In this document: positions 37,333-46,448 of the stretch, piece after piece | Layout of the letters: each line of letters starts with the position of its first letter | Position numbering within the stretch: the stretch's first letter is position 1 | Source: Andalucia godoyi | Taxonomy: Eukaryota; Discoba; Jakobea; Jakobida; Andaluciidae | Length of the DNA: 64,000 bases | NCBI GenBank assembly: GCA_009859145.1 | Contig: VRVR01000028.1 | Coordinates: 250,057-314,056 of the forward strand | Direction of reading: 5' to 3' | Translations under genes and position numbers: made by a program | The notes under the pieces: generated by a model | Database searches by the model: none | Told to the model about the DNA's origin: nothing | The model's input: the letters and a program-made list of their open reading frames with translations, nothing else

Positions 37333-37830
37333 TTGGAAACTTTTGAACTCTTTTATCATTATGTTTTTTAATTTCGTTTTCATCGTCTTGACAAGATGTT
37401 TGAAAGTTGAAATCCGAAGGTGGGGGGGTCTTCCCCCCGTCTGGTTAGAACCAAATGAATAATTTAAATTTAAAAACAAACAAACAAACAAACGAAATCT
37501 CCCTCCCCTTCCTCTTGGGAAGCAGGAGAAAGACTGCTGTACAAGGCGAGGGGGTGTGGAGTCGCTAAGGTTTTCCGACATCCAGCATGTCCAGCGGTGA
37601 TCGATCGAGACCGGAATGGAGTGCGCATGCACTGTTGCAGTTTGCACCAATATGAGAGCTCGTCCGTGTTGACGCAGCGTGTCGCAGGCGTCGTCGCAGG
37701 CGAGACGTTGATATCATCGACAAGGGGGCCGAAGGAGAACGCATGTATGTCGGTTCAAAATAAAAGAAATCACATGCTAGGGATATTCTATACAATTTCA
37801 TGTTTTCCATATACATTTCCCGTTATCAAT
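37333..37830. other. Spacer between R1-like copy C and the coiled-coil gene
   Basis: The region holds an AT-rich part, a G/C hairpin (GGGGGG TCTT CCCCCC near 37420), a (CAAA)n run near 37475 and a stretch at 37600-37730 with weak resemblance to R1 (GATCGATCGAGACCGGAA). No gene is recognised. Confidence 0.4.
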
Positions 37831-39873
37831 TCAAGTTGAGTCGATCGGATCCAAGTGGCCGCGGGGGGATGGCTTGCGAACTGCGCCGGACGAGTGTCTT
37901 GCGGCGGCCTTGCGTCCCGACTCCGGTATTTCAGAGAGCGGGAGCGACAGTGCATTGTCAGACAGGGCCACAGCGGCCTGTGCGGATCCGGGTCTGGACA
38001 CGGGTCTCGATGGCGGGGCTGAGCGCAGACCCTGCGCCTGCATGAGCTGCATACGCAGTGACGCCAGTTCCTTTGCGAACCGCTTTGAACTGTGTTCCAT
38101 CTCTTCTTCCAATGCAACGCACCGATCCCTATATTCCTCGGACTGGATCTCGAGCTCCAGAATACGGGTTTCGAAAGGCTCGGTATCCACCGTCGGAGCC
38201 GTCGGCGCAGTCGATTCCGCGGAAGAGTCGAGTTCGTGGCCTGCTTTCATTTTGCGTGCCTTGTTTTCTGAATCGGGGGATACAGCGGACGCCCTAGACG
38301 CCATCTTTTCTCTCTCTGCCGAAGCCAAATGTCGATTCTCCTCGTCTGAAGCCACAGACACAATCCCATGGCCTACCTGGACATCACGTTCCTCGACAGC
38401 CGGTTTCTTTCGCAGGCGGTCGATTTCGCCCACGGATTTTTTCATCAGGGATTCGAGCTTCTCAATCACCTGCTCTTGCTTTTGGATCGTGTCCTTGTAG
38501 GTCTTCACCTTGTTCCTGGACTCCTGGTACTCGACGACCAGCTCTGCTTGTTGAACATGGGCTTGCTGCAGTTCCCGAAACTTCTTTTCAAGAGAACGCT
38601 TGGATTTCATGTCCTTCGTCAGCACCTTGTTTTCCGCCTTGAGAGCTGCGTTTTCATTCCTTGCGGAGGTCAGTTCTCTTGACAGGAAAATGACCTTTCG
38701 AGCCAGTTCTTCGGGTGGCATCGAATCCAAACCATCCAAATTCTGCAGATTCGACAGTCTGTCGCGCAGTTTGAAGAATTCATCTCTCAGTTCATCCAGG
38801 CTTTTTTCCTTCTTTCTCAGTTCTCCATTTTCTGCCTCGAGTTTCTTTGCCGAAATCAGCCTATCATCAAAATCAGACATGAATTTTTCAATGACTTGTT
38901 GCTTGTAGTCCATTTCATCCAGCATATTCTTGACCATCTCTTCCACTCCCCTCCTTGGAGACGACGATTTGGCCTCGGACGATGTCTGGCGCAGTTGTGC
39001 CATATCATCGGAGATCTGTTGCCGCAGCGCGGCAAGTGTCTTGACTTCCGGATCTTCATTCGTTGGGGATGCAGGAGGCGGGCTCGATGCATCCACAAGA
39101 TTCGAATCACTCGGTATTTCTGAAGTCGACGCATCCGGCCCACCGACGCCTCCATTCGCTTGGCCAGCACCCGAATCATCACTTGCCATGTCTCCTGTTC
39201 CTGTTCCTGTTCCTGTTCCATCACCTTCAATAGAACCATCGGCACCACGCTCGGTCCCTATATCGTGTGCGTTCACGCCTGGCATATTAACAGCGTTGGC
39301 ATCCCTTGATTTCGGCACATTGAGCACGAGCAGTGACAGTTCGAGTATTCCCACACCTTCGAGCTCCACCGATTGAAACCCTTCTGAAACGGCCGCCTTC
39401 GCCGTGGCAAGCACCTTTGCAGATCGCAACGACATTGGCGACACCGTTTTGGCCGAATGCGGAGTCTCATTTGCGGTCGATGTAGACGTAGAAGCCACAG
39501 AGGAAGTCGACGTGTCTTCCGTGTTCTTTCCAAGTCCATATTCTGCAGCAGCGACTTCTTCGTCTTCATACCGATCGTCTATGTCGATTGCAGAGTTTAC
39601 CGCAGAAACGGGTTCGTTAGACTCAAGGAGCGGAACCGCATGGAATTCGAATTTTAGAAACAACGAATCCGTCGAAGGATGTGTATCTTCTTCTTCCGGA
39701 GGATTCGGGAGCTCGAATCTGAAGTCGTGCGGTGGGAATGTGCACGCCGGCGGGACCAGCACGACAGAACGGAGTTTGCGGCCGGTTGAAGGCTCTGTCG
39801 ACAAGGCGATAAATCCCGCAATGCAGTCCCCGGAAAACCGGATTTTGTCCAAATTGCACTTTACGACACTCAT
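37831..39873 (-). CDS. Coiled-coil protein with N-terminal C2-like region (CCDC33-like?)
   Basis: A 680-residue protein. Residues about 1-180 look like a beta-sandwich, with alternating hydrophobic strands and a Phe/Pro-rich segment. About 190-280 is Ser/Gly/Asp low complexity, including GTGTGTG encoded by a (TCCTGT)n-like array near 39190. About 285-490 forms long coiled coils (SLDELRDEFFKLRDRLSNLQ; TYKDTIQKQEQVIEKLESL). A second coil lies at about 580-640, then a Ser/Pro-rich tail. The C2-plus-coil plan resembles CCDC33-type proteins found in ciliated organisms, but I base this on layout and scattered similarity only. The ATG at 39873 is chosen; the frame extends only to a TTG. Confidence 0.6.
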   Translation of the reverse strand: MSVVKCNLDKIRFSGDCIAGFIALSTEPSTGRKLRSVVLVPPACTFPPHDFRFELPNPPEEEDTHPSTDSLFLKFEFHAVPLLESNEPVSAVNSAIDIDDRYEDEEVAAAEYGLGKNTEDTSTSSVASTSTSTANETPHSAKTVSPMSLRSAKVLATAKAAVSEGFQSVELEGVGILELSLLVLNVPKSRDANAVNMPGVNAHDIGTERGADGSIEGDGTGTGTGTGDMASDDSGAGQANGGVGGPDASTSEIPSDSNLVDASSPPPASPTNEDPEVKTLAALRQQISDDMAQLRQTSSEAKSSSPRRGVEEMVKNMLDEMDYKQQVIEKFMSDFDDRLISAKKLEAENGELRKKEKSLDELRDEFFKLRDRLSNLQNLDGLDSMPPEELARKVIFLSRELTSARNENAALKAENKVLTKDMKSKRSLEKKFRELQQAHVQQAELVVEYQESRNKVKTYKDTIQKQEQVIEKLESLMKKSVGEIDRLRKKPAVEERDVQVGHGIVSVASDEENRHLASAEREKMASRASAVSPDSENKARKMKAGHELDSSAESTAPTAPTVDTEPFETRILELEIQSEEYRDRCVALEEEMEHSSKRFAKELASLRMQLMQAQGLRSAPPSRPVSRPGSAQAAVALSDNALSLPLSEIPESGRKAAARHSSGAVRKPSPRGHLDPIDST

Positions 39874-40221
39874 GTCCAATTTTCCAAAGACCCCTAAGAT
39901 GTGTGTGCGCGCGTGTTATAATTTGAAGGAGCAATACAACAGAAAAAACAAGCAAATTAAAAAACAACAGCGAAAGATCACGTTTCAACAGACACGATAA
40001 ACTACAAAGTTGGAAAATGTAAACAGGAGTTGACGGTGAATGTTCGGTCTGATGGCGTTCTTTCTGTTCTTCTTTTTTTGCTCTTTCTTCACTTCTTTCG
40101 CTATTTGCTTGATCGTGACGTTCGGGGATTTCCACCTTTTCACTCCGTACTCAATCCTTGAACAGGGCAACTTGGGTGCAGCGATGAAACGAGCAACGCC
40201 AGAATGGTTTTTGCCGTTTTA
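39874..40221. other. Spacer upstream of the coiled-coil gene
   Basis: 348 bp, AT-rich, with a GT/GC dinucleotide run (GTGTGTGCGCGCGTG) near 39900 and a T-rich block near 40065. Short frames are present but none is convincing. It probably holds the promoter of the minus-strand gene. Confidence 0.45.
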
Positions 40222-40800
40222 TGTAAAACACTGAACATCCAACAATACGATTTTCTTACCGTAGTCACGTCCAGAATTTCTTTCATTTTTCTGCACTATT
40301 TTCTTCTTCTTTCAATTATTTTACTGATTGTTTGTGTTTTACAATCGAAAACCCTCAAGCAGACAAAGCATCGCATGGCTTCAAAGACGGATCTTCCTGA
40401 CAAGCTCAAGCCGGTCATGCCCCCGGAAATAGCGAGAACCAAGAAACCCGCTGACTCCCTCTCGTCGCAACTGGATGAGCAAGCGGATGATCATCAAATT
40501 ACGAAGATGTGATCGACTGCGTTCGGAATGCGCCTTCTTTCAAGCCAGAGAAACAAGAAGGAGCAAAGACAAAAAGCGTCGTCAGGCACGGCGTCATTCG
40601 CCGACCACATTCTGCTTCCTTCCAGCGTTCATTTATTGAATGTTGAATCGATTGGGGGAATATGTCGATTGCGACGACCAGCAATCTGCATTGAAGAGGT
40701 GGTGCTCGCCCCCCCCAAATAAAAAAAAACAAAAAAAACATGTGGCTTGGATCTGTCGCTTATCCGATGATGATCCACAGTAATTCGTGTTTTGGCAACC
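40222..40800 (+). repeat. Dispersed repeat family E, copy E2 (intact type)
   Basis: About 540 bases (from CCGTAGTCACGTCCAG to TTTTGGCAA) are nearly identical to copy E3 at 56259-56893, 16 kb away, with only a handful of substitutions and homopolymer length changes. Outside this block the first ~40 bases match more loosely. No LTRs, terminal inverted repeats or tRNA-like promoter boxes are evident. It carries a small open frame, listed separately. Confidence 0.9.
40375..40512 (+). CDS. Small repeat-encoded open frame (45 residues), copy in E2
   Basis: The frame reads MASKTDLPDKLKPVMPPEIA and is charged and Pro-rich. The same frame is open upstream through a hydrophobic stretch (FLHYFLLLSIILLIVCVL), and with the ATG at 40204 it could encode a 102-residue membrane-anchored peptide. 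From the repeat block to the stop, copies E2 and E3 differ by only one synonymous and one Ile/Thr change. That is equally expected from recent duplication, so coding status is uncertain. Confidence 0.3.
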   Translation: MASKTDLPDKLKPVMPPEIARTKKPADSLSSQLDEQADDHQITKM

Positions 40801-40980
40801 GGAAACGATTCCTGGAAGCATCAACTGTAAAGTCTCACGTGCCTCTTTATTATTGTTGGTTTTGCTTGCGAGGTTCGAACAGTCTCGGAAAAACCAAGCG
40901 CGATCTTTTCTCCTTGTGCATTTTCTCCATGTAACTGTCCCACAGCCCCCGTTCGTTTTCTCCTCTTTTCATTTATGTTT

Positions 40981-41050
40981 CCGTTTTCCATTTTTCCATT
41001 TTTCCATTTTTCCATTTTTCCATTTTTCCATTTTTCCATTTTTCATTTCC
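40981..41050. repeat. Tandem octamer CCATTTTT array
   Basis: About eight perfect or near-perfect copies of CCATTTTT end about 50 bases before the GAR1 ATG, inside the 296-bp spacer after E2. This pyrimidine-rich array lies where the GAR1 promoter or 5' UTR is expected. Confidence 0.9.
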
Positions 41051-41096
41051 ATTTTCTCTATTCACATACAGTGTGTAAATTTCGCTAAAGATCACG

Positions 41097-41765
41097 ATGC
41101 GTGGAGACTTTCGAGGTGGTCGAGGAGGCGGATTTGGAGCGCCCCGCGGTGGTCGAGGTGGATTTGGCGGTGGACGAGGAGGCGGATTCCGTGGTGGGTT
41201 CGGTGGTGGCGGTGGAGGATATGGTGGTGCGCCAGAGGGGCCACCAGCCGAAGTTCGCGAGCTTGGCGTGTTTTTGCATGCATGCGAAGGTGAACTTGTT
41301 TGCCGGTCGACGATCAACATGGTTCCGTACTTTAATGCATTCATTTTCGCAGAGAACAAGGCGCAGATCGGAAAGGTCGCCGAGGTATTTGGACCAATGA
41401 ATGATGTCCATTTCTCCATCAAGGCATCTGAGGGTGTTGTTGCATCGTCGTTCAAGGAGGGAACAAAGATTTTCATTTCGTCGGACAAGCTGCTTCCTAT
41501 GGAGCGCTTCATTCCCAAGCCAAAGTCGCTTGCCGATCAGAACCAGCCCAAGAGAGGTGGCCGAGGCGGTGCCGGCCGAGGAGGTCGAGGAGGTGGATTC
41601 GGTGGACGCGGTGCCCCGAGAGGAGGAAGAGGTGGTTTTGGTGATCGTGGCGGCCGTGGAGGTGGATTCGGTGGCGGCCGTGGAGGTGGATTCGGTGGCG
41701 GACGAGGCGGTGGATTCGGTGGTGGCCGAGGAGGTGGATTCCGTGGAGGAAGAGGCGGATTTTAA
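41097..41765 (+). CDS. GAR1: GAR1, H/ACA ribonucleoprotein subunit
   Basis: Gar1 is part of the nucleolar H/ACA RNPs that pseudouridylate rRNA. The 222-residue protein has the classic plan: Gly/Arg-rich N-terminal (1-45) and C-terminal (about 152-222) domains flanking the conserved core (about 50-150) with [23 protein letters not shown] and [17 protein letters not shown]. The RGG tracts are built from repeated GGA/GGT-rich units and dominate base composition. The ATG is directly before the first RGG repeats. No intron is needed. Confidence 0.96.
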   Translation: MRGDFRGGRGGGFGAPRGGRGGFGGGRGGGFRGGFGGGGGGYGGAPEGPPAEVRELGVFLHACEGELVCRSTINMVPYFNAFIFAENKAQIGKVAEVFGPMNDVHFSIKASEGVVASSFKEGTKIFISSDKLLPMERFIPKPKSLADQNQPKRGGRGGAGRGGRGGGFGGRGAPRGGRGGFGDRGGRGGGFGGGRGGGFGGGRGGGFGGGRGGGFRGGRGGF

Positions 41766-41881
41766 TCATTCATTCCAATGTGCAGCAATTAAAGAAAAAA
41801 GGGAAGAAAAAACAACACCAAGAAACGCAGAGAAGAAGAGACATTTCATTAAATAACACATCGCAGTCGTTTCCAATTTCC

Positions 41882-42158
41882 ATGCGTTTGAAGAGGTCCG
41901 ACGAAAATGCTTACCAAAATGGCACCTTCCGTACTCTTCATTCGCAAGGATTGAATTCTTTTTTTTTGATTTTTGATTTTCTTTTTGTTTTAGGGGTGGA
42001 CCGAGCACCGACCCCGCCGAGGTTCATGATAGCTTACCGGCAGTATGGACTGTGCATCCTAACGAACTGCGGCTCCGTTTGGTGTACTTGTTGCGAGTTG
42101 TGCATGGTCTGTCTGTGAAGTGCGGTCATGAACATCGACAGATGGATTTAATTGACGA
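41882..42158 (+). other. Possible 5' exons and short introns of the gene at 42159
   Basis: A strong pyrimidine tract ends in TTTTAG at 41993. Right after it a frame different from the main one encodes protein-like sequence (AVWTVHPNELRLRLVYLLRV). An ATG at 41882 with a short exon ending at 41930 (intron 41931-41993, 63 bp, donor GTACTC) joins it in phase. A second small intron, 42111-42172 (donor GTCTGT, acceptor GGAATAG), would join it to the main frame. Neither donor matches the GTATGT seen elsewhere in the window, so this model is tentative. Confidence 0.35.
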
Positions 42159-43685
42159 ATGGAGTGGAATAGACCCGAGTTGCTGGATCCTGCCGTTGAA
42201 CGCCAAGCAGAGCTGGACTTGTTTGCGTCAGTTGGGTGTGAATGGTCGCTTCTGTACCCGGTTTTTGCTAAAGACGCGTCCTTGTTTGACGCGCAGCCGT
42301 CCGAGTGGGATTCGCTCTGCCAGTTTCTCTACGGAAATCCACCATTGATTTCCACCGCTTCGGAAGACCATGCTTTCCTCGAGCGGATGTTTACCGTGTT
42401 TTGGGGTCGTGTTGCAGCAGACCTCAACATTTCTTCATCTACTGTGTTTCCAGCTGCGGCTGGCGCCCGGGAGAGCCTTCAGAGCGTCCGAATTTTGTTA
42501 TCCGGATTGCTGTCCGCTGCGGATCTCGTGCAGGATTCCCAAAGGTTGGCCACTGCGTTGCGTGCCGCATCCTTGCTGCATGAGTGGGACGAATGCGCAC
42601 TGTTTGGGAGACTGTTGGTATCTCGTGTGTCAACGCTGAACACCCGACTTCTGTGTGCAACAGCGCACCACATTTCACGCCGGACTCGCATTGCCATCCC
42701 GTACTACATCCAGGCAATCGGAGAATTGAATGACGTACCCTCGAGGAGGGACGAAGTGGACCAGATTCTTCTGCTGTTGGCTGATGCCTTTGAGAAGACA
42801 GAATACTACGTGTATGCATTGCAAGTACTCCGCAAGCTCCGCTTTCGCCTGGTGGAACGAACCGGGTTTCGGTTTGCAGACCTCGCGTCGCCGAGTTCGG
42901 TATCCGACCACGCTTCTCCAAACACGCGGACAGTGTGTTTGCTTGTGCTCTTGCGAGAATGCGGGCTACTGTATACATATTTTCATGCCGCAGGCGGAGT
43001 TGCGCAAATGCATGCAAACTGCACGATTCTGATGGACAACATTCACGCCATCGATGAAAAGCATCAAGTGTATCGAGTGGTTTCAGCCCTGGGATTCTTG
43101 CTGTTCCGTGAGCGACGGTTTGACGAGTGCGCTCAGTTTCTGTCCTTGCTGCTGCAGTCCATGGATCATTCCCGGCAAGCGGTACAGGATCATCGTGACG
43201 AGGACCGGTCGTCCATCATTGAGGACGAATGGCATCGACTGGTATCCTCTCGACTTGTCGCATGTTGTCTGCAGCTAGGGAATATCGCCCGTGCGTCCAA
43301 GCACCTTGTCGATCTTGACTCTCAGCCGTCGATGGGAGTACTTGTGTTTCGCGTGCTTCTTCACCCATCGGACGAGTTCGTCCATCGATTTATCGAACTG
43401 TTTCAGGACTCGGTGCCGAGCGCCGTTGTCAAGTTCATGATTTCGACCTTGCTGCGTCATGCCAGCGGCGAATCTCTGCAGGCGTGTGCGGCCCTTCTGT
43501 GCAACCAGCAGATGCTCAGATTCGACGGGTTTCTGCGACAGCTGCTGTTGTTCCATTTTTTCCCGACGCATGAACGCCTGCAGAGTGTCCTTGCAGAGTC
43601 AAAAGGGTCTTGGAAGCTTGAGCAGTATTGGAGCAATGTCCTGTCGTCGCAGCGCCAGCACCACATGCTTCGCTCCAAGCTATAA
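42159..43685 (+). CDS. Unknown alpha-helical protein
   Basis: I do not recognise a family. The 508 residues are almost wholly helical, with repeated Leu/Ala-rich segments of TPR or HEAT-like character (LATALRAASLLHEWDECALF; ADAFEKTEYYVYALQVLRKL; RLVACCLQLGNIARASKHLV), suggesting a solenoid scaffold. No signal peptide, membrane span or catalytic motif is seen. The start at 42159 is the first ATG of this frame, directly after an in-frame TGA, but the true N-terminus may lie on upstream exons (see 41882-42158). COX17 converges on it from the other side. Confidence 0.75.
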   Translation: MEWNRPELLDPAVERQAELDLFASVGCEWSLLYPVFAKDASLFDAQPSEWDSLCQFLYGNPPLISTASEDHAFLERMFTVFWGRVAADLNISSSTVFPAAAGARESLQSVRILLSGLLSAADLVQDSQRLATALRAASLLHEWDECALFGRLLVSRVSTLNTRLLCATAHHISRRTRIAIPYYIQAIGELNDVPSRRDEVDQILLLLADAFEKTEYYVYALQVLRKLRFRLVERTGFRFADLASPSSVSDHASPNTRTVCLLVLLRECGLLYTYFHAAGGVAQMHANCTILMDNIHAIDEKHQVYRVVSALGFLLFRERRFDECAQFLSLLLQSMDHSRQAVQDHRDEDRSSIIEDEWHRLVSSRLVACCLQLGNIARASKHLVDLDSQPSMGVLVFRVLLHPSDEFVHRFIELFQDSVPSAVVKFMISTLLRHASGESLQACAALLCNQQMLRFDGFLRQLLLFHFFPTHERLQSVLAESKGSWKLEQYWSNVLSSQRQHHMLRSKL

Positions 43686-43853
43686 AAGTATACATGGAGC
43701 CGCCATCCAACCTGCATTTTATCCTGCAGCGCTGTTTTGTATGTATGTATGCGTGTGTAACGGTGCTCCGGGAACAGTGTTTTCCTTTCATTGTTTATAT
43801 AACGTATAGCAATTCCGACAACAACGAGCAATCATGACGCGCACTATCTGCCC

Positions 43854-44021
43854 TTATGCGTCAAAGCCTTCAGAACGCAAGCACGCCTTCAGAGCTTCAA
43901 TTTCTTTGGAGCACGCCTTTTCATCGCCCTTTGTGATCATGCATTCGTCGCGGATGGACCGCATGTCCTTACACACGCAGCACGCACCTTTCTTTTTGGG
44001 CGCCTGCTCTGCTCCGGTCAT
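43854..44021 (-). CDS. COX17: COX17 copper chaperone
   Basis: Cox17 delivers copper to Sco1 and Cox11 in the mitochondrial intermembrane space for cytochrome c oxidase assembly. The 55-residue protein has the copper-binding CCxC (C14-C15-V-C17) and the twin Cx9C pairs C17/C27 and C37/C47, plus the family-typical RDEC and LRSEGF ends. The upstream part of the frame (RERERER) is encoded by a (GA)n microsatellite and is not taken as coding; the start is the ATG at 44021. Confidence 0.93.
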   Translation of the reverse strand: MTGAEQAPKKKGACCVCKDMRSIRDECMITKGDEKACSKEIEALKACLRSEGFDA

Positions 44022-44409
44022 CGCGATGTTGTCTTGTCTATCTTTCTCCAGCACACAAGAAAGGTGAAAACGCTGCCTTTTTTCCCCTCTCTCTCTCTCT
44101 CTCTCTCTGTCTGTCTCCGTTGTCAAATAGTGGACAATTCAAAAATGAAGAGCTTTCCACCGTCTCCAACAACAACAACAAAATCGGTCTGAAAACTCAA
44201 GTTGGGCATTTGGGCTGAACCAGCATTTTTCCGATTGAGCCAGCATTGATTCTGTTTTTTGTGTTTTTGCTTGCATTTTCTCTTCGCTGCTCTTTCTCTG
44301 CTCCTTCTCCCCTCCGGATGCTTCGTTGGTTGCATGTTTGCTCGATATTCGCTCCGTGACCAGGAAAAAAAAAAGAGAAGAAGAAAAGGAATAGACAGCT
44401 GTGTGTGAA
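44022..44409. promoter_or_regulatory. Divergent spacer between COX17 and the RBM42-like gene
   Basis: 388 bp with a (CT)n run at about 44087-44109 and two similar 12-15-base stretches around GAACCAGCATTTTTCCGATTG and GAGCCAGCATTGATTC near 44217-44252. A minus-strand frame is open across it but has no recognisable content. It probably holds both promoters. Confidence 0.5.
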
Positions 44410-45126
44410 ATGTCGAAAGGAGGCAGCGGAGAGTCGCATGATGCGGACGAATTTGAGGACGCATATAGGTGCCTGATGGAGATAGGAGAAGAAGCGTTCA
44501 CTGCGAACGCTGCATCGATGACGGAGCCTGTGTCTATGCAGTCGAAGCCTACGATGTTGATTGCACAGAAGCCTAGCGTGTCCGCTGCGCCCCCTGCTAC
44601 TTCCTCCTCGTCCTTGTTTGTTGCTGCCAAGCCGGTGCTGGCTACTGCATCGTCTGTGTCGCAGATGGATAGGTCGTCGATGGGGTCGGCGGCGTCGAGG
44701 CCGGGAACGACGGAAAAGACAGAGACAAGTGCGAAGTCCGAGATATCCAAGAGCATGTCCAAAAAGATTATCAAGAGGGAAATTGCGGGCGCCGAATGGG
44801 AAGACTCATCGCTGCTGGACTTTCCGCCCAACGATTTTCGAATATTTGTGGGAAATCTGGGAATCGAGTGTTCTGATGCGATGCTGACGCAGGCATTCTC
44901 AAGGTTTGCGGGATTTGCCTTGGCCAGGGTGATTCGTGATAAGCACACGGCCAAGTCTAAAGGCTATGGCTTTGTCAGTTTCACGGACGTGAAAGGATTT
45001 CTCGCTGCCATGCGCGACATGAACAATAAGTACGTTGGGTCGAAGCCGGTCATTCTAAAGCGCAGCACCTGGAAGGACAGGATGACGTCTGAGCGAAAGG
45101 CAAGGTCGCATGACCATCCGTACTGA
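44410..45126 (+). CDS. RBM42: RBM42-like RNA-binding protein (one RRM)
   Basis: The 238-residue protein has a low-complexity Ser/Ala/Thr-rich N-terminal half and a single C-terminal RRM at about 145-222. RNP2 is RIFVGNLG and RNP1 is KGYGFVSF. Preceding WEDSSLLDFPPNDFR and following YVGSKPVILKRSTWKDR match the distinctive RBM42 flanks rather than a generic RRM. RBM42 associates with splicing and mRNA-stability complexes (family knowledge). The ATG at 44410 is used; the frame reaches a GTG three codons upstream. Confidence 0.88.
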   Translation: MSKGGSGESHDADEFEDAYRCLMEIGEEAFTANAASMTEPVSMQSKPTMLIAQKPSVSAAPPATSSSSLFVAAKPVLATASSVSQMDRSSMGSAASRPGTTEKTETSAKSEISKSMSKKIIKREIAGAEWEDSSLLDFPPNDFRIFVGNLGIECSDAMLTQAFSRFAGFALARVIRDKHTAKSKGYGFVSFTDVKGFLAAMRDMNNKYVGSKPVILKRSTWKDRMTSERKARSHDHPY

Positions 45127-45470
45127 TTCGGCCCCCGCACCTTCAGTGCGCGGACAGCACACGCATGTACAGAACATAAACTTTTTTATATGGAAACGTT
45201 TTACGAGAACAACGACGAACACTTTGTTACAGTTCTTGCTATACACACATTCTTTTCCGATCCAATCATTCCCGACATCGTTCACACAACATGCAATCCA
45301 TTTTTCTACGTTCACAAAACACTGGCTAGCACTGATCCTGTTTGCTTCCATTTCTGGCACCTCTTCCCCCCCCTTTGTTCCTCTTCCTGTTGTTGTCCTA
45401 GTTGTGTGCGATACTTGATGTAAAATTCAACTATTCTATTTTTCTTATCAACAATGGCCACCGAATGGTA
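45127..45470. other. Spacer between convergent RBM42-like and RAD6-like genes
   Basis: 344 bp of AT-rich sequence with pyrimidine runs near 45360-45400. It lies between two stop codons and should hold the two 3' UTRs. No gene is seen. Confidence 0.5.
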
Positions 45471-45953
45471 TTACTGGGAGATCTGCTCAAGCGATCGCTC
45501 AGCACACCGGCGAACCTGGCGATTGAATGCTTTTCTGTCAGCATTGTAGATGTGCGCGGCCTCTGGATTTGCCGGAGATGAGCAGTTTGGATCTGTGAGC
45601 AGTGACTGAATTGAAGTGAGGATCGTCGCAACCGAATAGATGGGCGACCACTTGTCCGCAATAATGTCCAAACACAACGAACCATCAGAGTAAATGTTTG
45701 GATGAAACATTTCCGTTGTGAATCGGACCTTGGGCGGCTTTTCTGGGTAGCTGTCGTTGAACGTCAGACGAACAGAGTAAACACCCCCTTCCCACGGAGT
45801 GTCTACAGGACCAAAGATGGTGGCGCCCCACACAAACAAATTCGACTCGGACAGCGGAGAGGCGGAAACACCCTCGGGAGGCTCCGTCTTCATTTGACGA
45901 AGATCCGAGAGAAGACGCAGAATCGCAGGAGATTTACCAGCCGGTGAAGTCAT
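45471..45953 (-). CDS. RAD6: Ubiquitin-conjugating enzyme E2, RAD6 type
   Basis: An E2 that carries ubiquitin as a thioester and, in the RAD6 class, ubiquitinates histone H2B and PCNA with partner E3 enzymes. The 160-residue protein spans the full UBC fold, with HPNIYSDG at 84-91, catalytic Cys C94 in GSLCLDII, WSP at 103-105 and LLTDPNCSSPAN. The N-terminus TSPAGKSPAILRLLSDLRQM resembles RAD6/UBE2A. There is no long acidic tail like that of yeast Rad6. The start is the ATG at 45953; the frame extends only to a TTG. Confidence 0.92.
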   Translation of the reverse strand: MTSPAGKSPAILRLLSDLRQMKTEPPEGVSASPLSESNLFVWGATIFGPVDTPWEGGVYSVRLTFNDSYPEKPPKVRFTTEMFHPNIYSDGSLCLDIIADKWSPIYSVATILTSIQSLLTDPNCSSPANPEAAHIYNADRKAFNRQVRRCAERSLEQISQ

Positions 45954-46448
45954 AACGACGAATAACAGAAGCAAAACGTCCGGAACTACAACGATTATGA
46001 TACCAGAACGAGAAAACTAGACAAGAAGAGGAAATTGACTTCAAACTAAATAAAAATGCGGACGAGAAATTGGCGCTGCTGGAGTTTGACGGAGATGCTC
46101 GTTTGTTTTCAAACACACACTTGGAGACCCTGGAGTTCCTCAAGTCTGGCAATTTTGCTGCTGGTAGCGTAGCATCGAGGCGTCAATTATGTGCGAAGCC
46201 GGTCCTTTCTCTCCTCCCCCCCCTTTTGTCGACCATTCTCGATTGTTTCACAAAAGAGTGCATTGGGTCCCGCCTCTTTTGTTGCCCAGAAGCACAGGTT
46301 TCCTCCCTGCGATGAGGGGAATCGAAGAAAATTCAAAATTAAAAGGACGTCAGAAACGAAAAGAAAAAAAAAGAAAGAAAAAAGAGGAGGAAGGAAAAGA
46401 TTTTGCTTTGCGGTTTCTTCTGTGCTGGATAATGGATTAGTGGTGAAG
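45954..46448. promoter_or_regulatory. Divergent spacer between the RAD6-like gene and MKS1
   Basis: 495 bp between two divergent starts. The MKS1 side is purine-rich (AAAGAAAAAAAAAGAAAG near 46360). A frame continuous with MKS1 is open back to a GTG at 46191, but its Lys/Arg-rich content looks like untranslated sequence. No separate gene is evident. Confidence 0.5.

Noticed and set aside
40040-40234. Plus-strand frame ending in ATPEWFLPFYVKH, reminiscent of the PEWYFLPFY motif of mitochondrial cytochrome b, as a possible nuclear mitochondrial fragment.
   Set aside because: The match is about eight residues with a gap, the surrounding residues do not fit cytochrome b, and part of it overlaps the start of repeat E2.
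44022-44126. RERERE-type N-terminus on COX17.
   Set aside because: Encoded by a (GA)n microsatellite; COX17 proteins start just before the CCxC region.
46191-46448. N-terminal extension of MKS1 by 86 residues from a GTG.
   Set aside because: No ATG, Lys/Arg-rich low complexity from an A-rich tract, and the ATG at 46449 starts at recognisable MKS1 sequence.
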